From NCBI GenBank assembly GCA_938045325.1, contig CALINB010000024.1:1-33879 (forward strand): 33,879 nt of DNA. The letters are read 5' to 3'. How positions within the stretch are numbered: the stretch's first letter is position 1; the number at the start of each line of letters is the position of its first letter. The stretch is from an uncultured Rhodospirillales bacterium. Its GTDB lineage: Bacteria; Pseudomonadota; Alphaproteobacteria; Rhodospirillales; CALINB01. Below the pieces are notes generated by a model. The model ran no database searches and was not told the DNA's origin. It worked only from the letters and a program-made list of their open reading frames with translations. Below are positions 1 through 7,519 of the stretch, in pieces. The translations under genes were made by a program, and so were the position numbers.

Positions 1-625
1 GGTGTTTGTCGCGCACGGCGCCGACCGTACGTTTAATGCGGTCCGGTGTCGCCCAAGCCATCGTGTCGGCCAGTGCGATGTCCTTGACGTCCAGATCGTG
101 TTCGTTCGAGACTTCAAAAATTTTATCGACCAGGCCGACGACCGTCTTTTCGGAAATATCGCCCTCGAAGCTGCAACCGAATGCGCACATCACCGAGCCA
201 CGCGTCACCGGCACGTTTTTCGATTTGTACATTTCGATCAGGCCCGGAAAGCTATCGAATTGTTCCTGCATGGTGCGGTTCTGGTTGCGTTTCAAGAACG
301 TTTCCGAGGCCGTCGTTTGTAATGTTCCTTTGACGTCGAGCTTGCGGGTATCGAGCGCATCGAGAAAACCGCGTTCGTTGAACCACAGGCCGGTGTAACT
401 GACGCCGGGTTTGACGGTGATGCCGGCGACGAGTTCCTTGATGTCGGCCATGCTCGGCACTTTTTTCGGGTTCACGAACGAGCCGACCTGGATTTGCTTG
501 ATGCCTGTCTCTGATAAAGCGTCGATCAGTTCGATCTTGCGGGCAAGCTCGATGGGCGCTTCACTTTGAAAGCCCTCGCGCGGCCCTTCTTCTTTTATAT
601 GTATTTGTTTCGGCATGTCGGACAT
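1..625 (-). CDS. HMG-CoA lyase-like DRE-TIM metallolyase (3' end beyond the window)
   Basis: Hydroxymethylglutaryl-CoA lyase family: metal-dependent retro-aldol cleavage of a 3-hydroxy-3-methylacyl-CoA, giving acetyl-CoA plus a keto product in the classical enzyme. About 208 N-terminal codons are present, and the C-terminus lies off the left edge. Visible family features are the start-of-barrel motif EGPREGFQ (residues 13-20; human-type enzymes read GPRDGLQ, so the usual Asp is Glu and Leu is Phe), GSFVNPKKVPSMAD after strand 2, CAFGCSFEGDI, and LADTMAWATP. The ATG at 625 is chosen because homology begins right after it; an in-frame ATG at 616 is the alternative. It is the last visible gene of a five-gene minus-strand operon, 14 bases after a MaoC gene. 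That context (CoA-transferase, hydratases, lyase) suggests it cleaves a hydroxyacyl-CoA made by the neighbours. The exact substrate is unknown, and citramalyl-CoA-like substrates are possible. Confidence 0.85.
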   Translation of the reverse strand, partial: MSDMPKQIHIKEEGPREGFQSEAPIELARKIELIDALSETGIKQIQVGSFVNPKKVPSMADIKELVAGITVKPGVSYTGLWFNERGFLDALDTRKLDVKGTLQTTASETFLKRNQNRTMQEQFDSFPGLIEMYKSKNVPVTRGSVMCAFGCSFEGDISEKTVVGLVDKIFEVSNEHDLDVKDIALADTMAWATPDRIKRTVGAVRDKH

Positions 626-639
626 GGTGAAAGCCTAAC

Positions 640-1122
640 TTATTCTTGTGGCGGGACAAACGGATAAGGCACCGGCTTGCCGTCTTTAAAGGGTAATGCG
701 ACGGTGGCGGTGCCCGGGGTCGATTCCTTGTCTTCGTCGTTGAGCAAGCCGATCTCGAATTCAACGAGGCCGAAATCGTCAGCTTTACGGGTACCGGTAA
801 CCCGGGCCCAGGCGCGCAGCGTTTCGTTCACTTGGTTCATGGCGCGGAACTGAAATTTGATTTTCCACAGCCAGCCGTGCGGCGCGCACCAGTCTTTGAG
901 GAGCTTCACCATAAACTGCTGTTTAAATGACCCATTAACCAGCAAGTTCGGCAGGTTCTCGTGTTCTTTGGTAAACGGCAGATCGTAGTGAATCTTATGC
1001 CAGTTTTCCATCGCCGCCGACCAGCGCATCAGGTGTGTCGTCGTGAGGGGGCCGACCGTAAGCGGGGTCAGTTCCATGCCCTCTGTGATATCTTCAAAAT
1101 AAATCTGTTTTTGCTCAGCCAT
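640..1122 (-). CDS. MaoC-like hot-dog hydratase/dehydratase subunit
   Basis: A 160-residue single hot-dog protein of the MaoC acyl-CoA hydratase family. The active-site strand reads NWHKIHYD (residues 40-47). The canonical hydratase-2 motif D-x-N-P-x-H is here N-W-H-K-I-H, so the His (45) remains but the usual Asp position is Asn. A glycine-rich helix start, LLVNGSFKQQF (61-70), follows as in the family. The stop of the upstream gene lies two bases before this ATG, so the two are very probably translationally coupled. The upstream gene encodes an FAS1-type N-terminal hydratase domain, and in many bacteria such half-size proteins form a heterodimeric hydratase. Likely role: adding water to an enoyl-CoA (mesaconyl-, itaconyl- or methylglutaconyl-type) inside this operon. 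Family assignment is firm; the substrate is inferred only from context. Confidence 0.8.
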   Translation of the reverse strand: MAEQKQIYFEDITEGMELTPLTVGPLTTTHLMRWSAAMENWHKIHYDLPFTKEHENLPNLLVNGSFKQQFMVKLLKDWCAPHGWLWKIKFQFRAMNQVNETLRAWARVTGTRKADDFGLVEFEIGLLNDEDKESTPGTATVALPFKDGKPVPYPFVPPQE

Positions 1123-1124
1123 TG

Positions 1125-1667
1125 TTAGGCGGCCTCTTTCGGGGGACGACGAATGTGTGTCTTGATCACGCGCATCAAGAGCTCGCCGTCTTCATTGCGG
1201 TATTCGGTTTCGATGAAGACCAACAGCATCGGACCCGAGCGGCTGTCTTTTTCAATGATGTCATTGTAACGGTTTTTCGCCGTGATCTTTTCGCCGTGGT
1301 TGGGATAGCGGAAGAACTCGACCTCGGAACCGGCGTTGAGCAATGCGTAATTATCAAGCGGCAGAGGCGGCAGGCCCTGAACGGTCGCACCGACGATGCC
1401 GTCGAAATCCGGGTTGGTCGCGTTTTCCTGGATCGGGTCCGGCGTGCCGAAATCGCGGCGGAAAATGTACATCGGCAGCAACGGCGGCGCGACGGGCGCA
1501 CCGTAGCGGCTGCTCTTCGTCAATTCTTCATCGTGGTAATTCGGATCGTCATCCATGATGGCTTGCGAATAACGGCGCACGGCACCGCGCTCGACGGCAT
1601 CGCAGGCAACCTCGATTTCCGATTCGAGGCCGATGCAGGCTTTCAGTTCGGGTGTGAGAAGCGACAT
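1125..1667 (-). CDS. FAS1-like dehydratase (MaoC N-terminal domain type)
   Basis: A 180-residue protein resembling the N-terminal MaoC dehydratase domain family. It shows the sequence YSQAIMDDDPNYHDEE (about residues 33-48) followed by YGAPVAPPLLPMYIF (54-68), the typical 'D-x-N-x-x-Y/H-D ... vaPP' pattern. The second half (NAGSEVEFFRYPNHGEKITAKNRY region) forms the strand that lines the hot-dog groove. It overlaps nothing but is separated from the following MaoC gene by only two bases, which supports a two-subunit hydratase. Because the classical catalytic His is normally carried by the partner subunit, this protein probably contributes the non-catalytic half of the fold and the acyl pocket. 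It lies 37 bases downstream of the CoA-transferase gene in the same operon. Confidence 0.75.
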   Translation of the reverse strand: MSLLTPELKACIGLESEIEVACDAVERGAVRRYSQAIMDDDPNYHDEELTKSSRYGAPVAPPLLPMYIFRRDFGTPDPIQENATNPDFDGIVGATVQGLPPLPLDNYALLNAGSEVEFFRYPNHGEKITAKNRYNDIIEKDSRSGPMLLVFIETEYRNEDGELLMRVIKTHIRRPPKEAA

Positions 1668-1704
1668 AGTGAAGACTCTTTTTTTGCTCTTTACGCTTTA
1701 AATT

Positions 1705-2937
1705 TTACTCTGCGGCTTTGGTTGTTTTTGGGATGCCGATGACATCATCCGTAACCAGTTTTTCTTGCGCAGCCTGATCGTAACCCAGCGATGCCAGTAC
1801 TTCTAAAGAGTGCTCGCCCAATAACGGCGGTGCTGCGATGGAATCATCGGATGTATCGGAAAATTTAATCGGTAAGCCGGCCATCTTTAATTCGCCTGCT
1901 TCCGGGTGCGTGACCGTGCGGATCATATTGCGGGCCAAAGCTTGTTCTTCTTCGGCGACCCGGTCGATGGAGTTGACCCGCGTAAACGGCACGCCTTCGG
2001 CATACATGCGTTCTTCCCAGTGCGCGACGTTCTTTTGCGCGAAAATATCGCTGAGTTTATCGATCAGCTCGTCACGATTTTCAAACCGTTTGCTGGCATT
2101 GCAATAGCGTTCGTCGTCAGTCCACTCCGGCTTTTCAATGGCCCGGCACACGCCCGCCCACATCACTTCGGTAAAGGACGCGACCGCCATCCAGTCGTCC
2201 TTCGCCATGAAGGCCTGATAGGGCACCATGCCTTGTCCGGACGAGCCCTTGCGGGTCGGCGGCGTACCGCGCGAGAAGTATGATGTGTAATGATTTGCCA
2301 TCATCGCCATTTGGCCTTCGAGCAAGGATGTGTCGACCCGCTGACCTTTGCCGGTGCGATGACGCGCTTCAAGCGCCATCATGATACCGATGGTGCCGAA
2401 CATGCCGGCACCAATATCGGCAACGGAAATACCCATTTTTGCCGGCGGTTGATCCGGATAGCCGGTCAAATTCATGCCGCCCGAGTAAGCCTGCATGATC
2501 GCATCGTTGGCACGCTCGTCCTTGCGCGGCCCGGTCGCGCCGAAACCGCTGATCGAACAGTAAATGAGTCTCGGATTGATCTTCGATAATTCATCGTAAC
2601 CCAATCCCAAACGATCTAAGACGCCGATGCGGAAATTATCGAGCAGGATGTCGGCTTCGGCGGCCAACTTGCGCATCACCTCGATACCGTCGGGTGATTT
2701 TAAATCAATGGCGAGGCTTTTCTTGTTGCGGTTTACCGCGGCGAAGTAGTGCGACACTTTATCGTTAAAGTAGGGCGGCCAATGGCGGCTTTCATCGCCG
2801 TGCCCGGCGCGCTCGACCTTGATCACTTCGGCGCCGTAATCGGCCAGCATCAAGCCGCAATAAGGCCCCGCCATGGCGAGGGCCACTTCGATCACTTTAA
2901 GCCCCTCTAATGGTTTGCTGCTGTCTGTTTGCGCCAT
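1705..2937 (-). CDS. CaiB/BaiF (class III) CoA-transferase
   Basis: A 410-residue family III CoA-transferase that moves CoA from a donor thioester to a free carboxylic acid. The N-terminal segment (LEGLKVIEVALAMAGPYCG, residues 10-28) and LADYGAEVIKVE (31-42) are typical of the CoA-binding Rossmann-like domain. DNFRIGVLDRLGLGYDEL (100-117) and GFGATGP (131-137) follow. The catalytic Asp is probably D202 in VDTSLLEG (201-208), equivalent to the Asp of formyl-CoA transferase that forms the aspartyl-CoA thioester. The protein ends in KAAE. In the operon it follows the carboxylase-like gene and precedes two hydratase subunits, so it likely activates the acid that the hydratase and lyase then process. 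Family confidence is high; donor and acceptor acids are not identifiable from sequence. Confidence 0.9.
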   Translation of the reverse strand: MAQTDSSKPLEGLKVIEVALAMAGPYCGLMLADYGAEVIKVERAGHGDESRHWPPYFNDKVSHYFAAVNRNKKSLAIDLKSPDGIEVMRKLAAEADILLDNFRIGVLDRLGLGYDELSKINPRLIYCSISGFGATGPRKDERANDAIMQAYSGGMNLTGYPDQPPAKMGISVADIGAGMFGTIGIMMALEARHRTGKGQRVDTSLLEGQMAMMANHYTSYFSRGTPPTRKGSSGQGMVPYQAFMAKDDWMAVASFTEVMWAGVCRAIEKPEWTDDERYCNASKRFENRDELIDKLSDIFAQKNVAHWEERMYAEGVPFTRVNSIDRVAEEEQALARNMIRTVTHPEAGELKMAGLPIKFSDTSDDSIAAPPLLGEHSLEVLASLGYDQAAQEKLVTDDVIGIPKTTKAAE

Positions 2938-3068
2938 TTCGTATCAATCCCTGTGCGGCAAGCGGCCTTGCCGGCATGACTTAACGTTTTTCAAAGAGAA
3001 CGTCTTGCCGACACTATAAAAAGCGAGAAGCTTTTAGGCAAATGGGCCGTTTAGGCAATATGGGGCTG

Positions 3069-4607
3069 TTAAACGAAGCTGGTCGGCCAGGTGCGCAGGT
3101 GGTGCTCGCCGATACCGCCCGAAAGGCGTTGGCGGTGAATGGCCAGGCGGTCGATGAGATACTGTCGCGTTTCGCGTGGATCGAGCACCTCGTGGACCTC
3201 GTAAAGTTCGGCGAGGCCCCAGGCGCCGGAGTCCTGTTCAATTTCCTTGGCGCGTTTTTCAAACTCTGCCGGGTCATCGTCTTTTTCGATGCCGTGCAGA
3301 ACCTTGACGCCGACTTGCGGGTCCATAAAGCCGACATCCGCACTCGGCCAGACCGCGTTTTCATCGGAATTTTTGCCACCGCCCATATTGATGTAGGCCT
3401 GGCCGTAAGCTTTGCGCAAAATGATATTGATCTTCGGCACGGTGACGAGCGTCAGTGCATTCATCCAGTTCATAATGTGCCCGGGTGCGCCTTTGCGTTC
3501 ACCCTCAATGCCGATCAAAAAGCCCGGCACGTCGACCAGCATCACAATGGGTATATTGTAGGAATCGAACATCACCAGCGCGTTGATAATTTTTTTACAC
3601 GCATCCGGATCGAGCGAGCCGCCTTTGAACTTCGGGTTGTTGCCGATAACGCCGACAACCTGACCGTCGATACGCGTCAGCGCCGTAACCACGGCCTTGC
3701 CGTATCGGGGCTTAATTTCGAACACGCTATCGATGTCGGCAATCGCCTCGATAACCTTTTTCATGTCGTAGGTTTTGCTCCGCTCTTCCGGCACGATATC
3801 GAGAATTTTTTTAATCGCCTCGTCCGATCCTTTCGGTACCGGCGCCGTCGGCGGCGCTTCCATATTGTTGCTCGGCAAGTACGAGAGAAACTTTTTAATC
3901 ACATCGAGGGCTTCTTCATCCGTGTCGACGGCGTAATCAACCAAACCGCTGACGGAGGTGAGAAGCTTCCAGCCGCCTAAATCTTCTTTATCGACCGGTT
4001 GGTTGATCGCGATGGAGGTCACGCGGCTTGATGCGACTGCCATGGTGGCGCCTTTGCGCATCACGCAAAAATCCGACATGCAGGCATACCAGGTCGATGA
4101 GCCGTAACACGCACCCAAGAGGGCCGACACCCAAGGCGCTTCACGCAGGCGCCGGTATTCGGTGGGGTCTTGGCAGATGATGGTGCGGCCCAGTGCGCCC
4201 ATGCGGTCGGGCATACGCGAGCCGCTGGATTCACCGAGGTAAATCATCGGGCAACCGCGTTTATTGGCGATGTCTTTCACGTGGCGGATTTTTTTCGAAT
4301 TGATTAAAGCACTCGAAGCGCCCAGCACGGTGAAATCGTTGACGATGGTACCGGCATGGCGGCCGTTGATGGTGCCGAACCCGCCGATCTTGCCGTCCGC
4401 TGGGGTTTTATGGCGCATTTCAGGCCGCGCCGACGTTGCCAGCTGGCCGTACTCGACGAAACTGCCTTTGTCGAACAGGTAGTCGATGCGCTCACGGGCG
4501 TTCAGCAGGCCCTCGTTTTTGCGCTTAGCGATTTTTTCCGGCCCGCCCATGGCGAGCGCCTTATCGCGGCGGTCTTTTAGTTCTTTCAGCAATTTCTCGA
4601 ACGGCAT
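3069..4607 (-). CDS. Acyl-CoA carboxylase carboxyltransferase (beta) subunit-like
   Basis: A 512-residue crotonase-fold carboxyltransferase related to propionyl-/methylcrotonyl-CoA carboxylase beta subunits. It has two homologous halves. The N-terminal half carries GESSGSRMPD (residues 125-134). The C-terminal half carries PGFLIGIEGE (361-370) and RKAYGQAY (398-405), corresponding to the family's PGF-G and RKAYGGAY elements that form the two oxyanion holes for acyl-CoA and carboxybiotin. Where beta subunits usually read GFLPGTQQE, this one reads GFLIGIEGE, so the acyl pocket may differ. No biotin carboxylase or biotin carrier gene is in the window, so the partner must be elsewhere, or the protein works as a decarboxylase-type transferase. 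It is the first gene of the minus-strand operon, and the 90-base gap to the divergent gene at 4698 should hold both promoters. Confidence 0.85.
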   Translation of the reverse strand: MPFEKLLKELKDRRDKALAMGGPEKIAKRKNEGLLNARERIDYLFDKGSFVEYGQLATSARPEMRHKTPADGKIGGFGTINGRHAGTIVNDFTVLGASSALINSKKIRHVKDIANKRGCPMIYLGESSGSRMPDRMGALGRTIICQDPTEYRRLREAPWVSALLGACYGSSTWYACMSDFCVMRKGATMAVASSRVTSIAINQPVDKEDLGGWKLLTSVSGLVDYAVDTDEEALDVIKKFLSYLPSNNMEAPPTAPVPKGSDEAIKKILDIVPEERSKTYDMKKVIEAIADIDSVFEIKPRYGKAVVTALTRIDGQVVGVIGNNPKFKGGSLDPDACKKIINALVMFDSYNIPIVMLVDVPGFLIGIEGERKGAPGHIMNWMNALTLVTVPKINIILRKAYGQAYINMGGGKNSDENAVWPSADVGFMDPQVGVKVLHGIEKDDDPAEFEKRAKEIEQDSGAWGLAELYEVHEVLDPRETRQYLIDRLAIHRQRLSGGIGEHHLRTWPTSFV

Positions 4608-4697
4608 AATGCTTCCTGATGTTTGCTCTGGTCACCGGTCCACTTTATAACCATGGATCACCAAGAACGCCAATTTTAACAACAAAGTGAGACCGCT

Positions 4698-5699
4698 ATG
4701 GCTCCCGTTATCATGACTTTCGGCTGCTACGATTACGACCGCACGCTTCCCATTATGGACGGCCGGGTGCCGGTCGAGGGCTGCGAAATAGCGCCCATTC
4801 GTTTGAAATCCGAAGCGCTTTTTCCGCGCGCCTTGCAGCGGGCCGAGTTCGATATCGCCGAGCTGTCGGTCTCGAGTTATCTGATGCAAACCTCGAAGGG
4901 GACTTCCGAATACATCGCCGTGCCGGCCTTCGTTTCGCGCGGTTTTCGCCACAGCGCGATTTACATCAACAAGAACAGCGGCATCGAGAACCCGAAAGAC
5001 CTCGAAGGCAAGCTGGTCGGCGTACCGGAATATCAAGTCACGATTTCCTTGTGGGTGCGCGGCATCCTGCAAGACGAGTACGGCGTCGATTTTCACAAGA
5101 TGAAATACCGCAACGGCGGCATGAATGTGGCGGGGCGTAAAGAACGGCTGCCGATCAACGTGCCCGACACGGTGGATGTCGAGCCGATCCCGCAGGATAA
5201 ATGTTTATCGGACATGTTGGCGGCCGGTGAATTGGATGCGGTGATCTCGCCGGAGAAACTCACCTGCTATTTGGAAAAAGATCCGAACGTGTCGTTACTT
5301 TTTAAAGATCCGGTGCCGGAAGAGAAAAAATATTTCAAAAAAACCGGGATGTATCCGATTTTTCATTTCATCGTTATCCGCAAGGCGATTGTCGAAGAGA
5401 ACCCGTGGGTGCCGGCAAACGTATTCAAGGCGCTCGTTGAAGCGAAAAAAATCGCCGTGCAGGAACTCGACGACATCGCCGAGTACTCGGCGCTGAAATT
5501 GACGCTGCCCTGGTTCGTGTCCGATCTCGATGAAACCCGCGAACTGATGGGTGACGACTACTGGCCCTATGGCGTCGAGCCGAACCGCAAGGAGCTTGAA
5601 ACCATGTGCCGCTATTCCCACGAGCAATATTTGTCGGAAAGACTTTTAACTGTCGACGAACTGTTCGCCCCCGACACGCTGACCATGCCGGGGAGATGA
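4698..5699 (+). CDS. 4,5-dihydroxyphthalate decarboxylase-like / periplasmic-binding-fold protein
   Basis: A 333-residue protein resembling 4,5-dihydroxyphthalate decarboxylase (Pht5 family), which has the two-lobed fold of ABC-transporter binding proteins. The N-terminus starts directly with MAPVIMTFGCYDYDRTLPIMDG and has no signal peptide or lipobox, so the protein is expected to be cytoplasmic. Family-typical stretches are AEFDIAELSVSSYLM (about residues 50-64), PAFVSRGFRHSAIYIN (75-90), LEGKLVGVPEYQVT and the C-terminal YGVEPNRKELET. No permease or ATPase gene is adjacent, which supports an enzymatic or sensing role rather than uptake. The last four bases overlap the next gene (ATGA), so the two are translationally coupled. 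Whether the substrate is an aromatic diacid is unknown, because many members of this family are uncharacterised. Confidence 0.7.
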   Translation: MAPVIMTFGCYDYDRTLPIMDGRVPVEGCEIAPIRLKSEALFPRALQRAEFDIAELSVSSYLMQTSKGTSEYIAVPAFVSRGFRHSAIYINKNSGIENPKDLEGKLVGVPEYQVTISLWVRGILQDEYGVDFHKMKYRNGGMNVAGRKERLPINVPDTVDVEPIPQDKCLSDMLAAGELDAVISPEKLTCYLEKDPNVSLLFKDPVPEEKKYFKKTGMYPIFHFIVIRKAIVEENPWVPANVFKALVEAKKIAVQELDDIAEYSALKLTLPWFVSDLDETRELMGDDYWPYGVEPNRKELETMCRYSHEQYLSERLLTVDELFAPDTLTMPGR

Positions 5700-6229
5700 C
5701 CGGCGCTATCGATATCCGCGAAAGCGTTTCCGGCAACGTTCCGGCGATTGAAAAAATTTATTCGGCGGCGTTTCCCGAAGAGGATTTGTTGCCGCTTGTC
5801 GTCGATCTTTTAGCATTAAGCAAAACGCCGACCGTTCTTTCCTTGGCGGCCTTCGAGGGAAGAGAAGTCGTCGGCCATATCGTGTTCACGGCGTGCCGTG
5901 TAACAGGAGCAGATGTTGATGTTGCGCTGTTGGGGCCGCTTTGCGTGGCACCGTCGCGCCAACGCCAGGGCATCGGCGGTGCGCTCATCGGTGCCGGGTT
6001 GGAGCGTCTGAAGAAGCAAGGTGTGAGCCGGGTCTTCGTGCTCGGTGATCCAGCGTATTACGGGCGCTTCGGTTTTACCTCCGATGATTATGTCGCGCCG
6101 CCCTATGAATTACCCAAAGAATGGCATGGTGCGTGGCAATCGCTGTGTCTGTACGAAGACACGTCCCGGCTGACCGGTACATTGGCCGTGCCGGAACCCT
6201 GGCGCCAACAGACTTTGTGGACGCCTTAA
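5696..6229 (+). CDS. GNAT-family N-acetyltransferase (YhbS-like)
   Basis: A 177-residue GCN5-related acetyltransferase. The start at 5696 is chosen because its ATG overlaps the upstream stop in an ATGA arrangement and homology begins within a few residues; the reading frame stays open further upstream but there overlaps the preceding gene. The acetyl-CoA loop is RQRQGIGGALI (residues 88-98, motif Q/R-x-x-G-x-G), preceded by the beta strand LLGPLCVAPS. The segment VLGDPAYYGRFGF (115-127) is characteristic of the YhbS-like subgroup. The acceptor substrate is not predictable. Coupling to the decarboxylase-like gene suggests joint regulation. Its stop codon (TAA) overlaps the stop of the convergent gene on the other strand by three bases. 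Confidence 0.85.
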   Translation: MTGAIDIRESVSGNVPAIEKIYSAAFPEEDLLPLVVDLLALSKTPTVLSLAAFEGREVVGHIVFTACRVTGADVDVALLGPLCVAPSRQRQGIGGALIGAGLERLKKQGVSRVFVLGDPAYYGRFGFTSDDYVAPPYELPKEWHGAWQSLCLYEDTSRLTGTLAVPEPWRQQTLWTP

Positions 6230-7323
6230 TCCTTAATTTCGCAGTCTTTGAGGACGTCGTAGTTCGGCTCGAAGCCAAGGCCGGGCCGATCCGGAATTTT
6301 AATAATGTTATCTTCCGGCGTCGGCGCGTCGACGTAAATCGCTTCGCCGACGGCTTGTATCCCTAAGTGAAACTCGACCCACATGCCGTTCATCAAGCCG
6401 GCAATGTGATGCATGTTGTGGATCGGCCAGCCGCCGCCGTTGGTGATCGGCATGTTGAAGGCTTGCGCCAGGTGGCCGATCTTGACGGTTTCGGTGTAAC
6501 CCGAACTCCACACCGGGTTCGGTTGAACGAGGTCGATGGCATGATTGCAGATCAACTCGCGGAAACGCCAGCGGCTCGGAATGTTTTGGCCGGCCGAGAT
6601 TGGCACCTTGGTCGAGGCGCGCAACTCGCCCATGTTCCAGGCATCAACCGCATACACCGGTTCCTCGAACCAGGTGATGTCGCATTCCTCGATCGCGTGG
6701 CAGAGTTTTTTCGCCGAGTGCGGGTCGGTCATGTAATTCGCGTCGATCATCAGGTCGCGGTCGGGGCCGATGATGTCGCGCACCGCGCGCACCCGTGCGG
6801 CATCCTCGCGCCAGCTTTCGGTGCCGTCGCTGACCACCATCTTCAGGCGCTGCGTGCCGGCCTTGACCTGCAGCTTGGCCGCTTCTTTGAGCTGATCCAG
6901 ATCGTATTGCGCGAATCCGAAGGTCACGTACATCTCGGCGTAATCCCGATGGCCGCCGCAGAGTTGCGCAATGGTGCGGCCTTCTTTTTTGCCGCGGATA
7001 TCCCAACATGCGATATCGATGGCGGCAAGCGCCGTGGTCACCACGCCGGTCATGGCGCGGTTGTTCATTTTCCACCACACCTCGTCGTGGATGCGTTCGG
7101 TTTCGCGCGGATCCAGCCCGACCAACACATCCTTGAAGTCCTTGTTGATCGCAGTGACGGTGGAGCGCCCGAGATAGGTGCCGCCGCCGATGCCGTGGCC
7201 TTTAATGCCCTCGTCGGTTTCCACTTCGCAAAACACGAAGTTGCGCGAGACGGTCGGTTTTTCGAATACCGGCACATCGACAGTGAGGTTATGGAACGAT
7301 GCCTTGATATCCGTGATTTTCAT
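6226..7323 (-). CDS. Mandelate racemase/muconate lactonizing enzyme family protein with altered active site
   Basis: A 365-residue enolase-superfamily member with the N-terminal capping domain (to about 125) and a C-terminal barrel. Metal ligand 1 is visible as D194 in LMIDAN and ligand 2 at E220/E221 in FEEP. At the third ligand position, where the family normally reads GEN or similar, the sequence is ISAGQN with Gln246. At the Lys-x-Lys site only K161 (RLKMVV) is present and the second Lys position is Val. The base-dyad Asp region reads VQPNP (N269), while a histidine pair (IHNMHH, 301-306) occupies the barrel-seven end. Such proteins abstract the alpha-proton of a carboxylate and then racemise or dehydrate it. 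The unusual residues could mean a diverged dehydratase. It stands alone on this strand, convergent with the acetyltransferase. Confidence 0.85.
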   Translation of the reverse strand: MKITDIKASFHNLTVDVPVFEKPTVSRNFVFCEVETDEGIKGHGIGGGTYLGRSTVTAINKDFKDVLVGLDPRETERIHDEVWWKMNNRAMTGVVTTALAAIDIACWDIRGKKEGRTIAQLCGGHRDYAEMYVTFGFAQYDLDQLKEAAKLQVKAGTQRLKMVVSDGTESWREDAARVRAVRDIIGPDRDLMIDANYMTDPHSAKKLCHAIEECDITWFEEPVYAVDAWNMGELRASTKVPISAGQNIPSRWRFRELICNHAIDLVQPNPVWSSGYTETVKIGHLAQAFNMPITNGGGWPIHNMHHIAGLMNGMWVEFHLGIQAVGEAIYVDAPTPEDNIIKIPDRPGLGFEPNYDVLKDCEIKD

Positions 7324-7384
7324 GGTGAGAGTCCCTCCCCGGTTGCGTATTGGTTTGAAAGCAACCTAATCACAGGGGCGCGGT

Positions 7385-7423
7385 TTGACAAGCCGGAGGG
7401 CGGGTTGGCCGGGTGTCTTGACA
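7385..7423 (+). promoter_or_regulatory. Divergent intergenic region with two TTGACAAG repeats
   Basis: The 196-base gap between two divergently transcribed genes contains TTGACAAGCC at 7385 and TTGACAAGTC at 7418, a 33-base (about three helical turns) spacing. Both include a consensus-like -35 hexamer TTGACA, but neither is followed by a good -10 at 16-18 bases. The pair could be a promoter element plus an operator, or a tandem regulator site. Function is inferred. Confidence 0.3.
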
Positions 7424-7519
7424 AGTCCCGCGCCAGGCTCCATGACAATGCCCGAATTCCAATCAAATTCTGACCGTAATGGTTCTGCAACAAGGGCCGG
7501 AGACGAGGGAGAACAGAGT

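Noticed and set aside
3042-3980. Plus-strand open frame opposite the carboxyltransferase gene (312 codons)
   Set aside because: No recognisable protein features, and the minus-strand gene explains the region fully.
4698-5699. ABC-transporter substrate-binding protein
   Set aside because: No signal peptide or lipobox and no transporter genes nearby; similarity favours the decarboxylase-like branch.
6367-7473. Plus-strand open frame opposite the enolase-superfamily gene
   Set aside because: It is antisense to a protein with clear metal-site motifs, and its own translation is low-complexity and His/Ala/Arg-rich.
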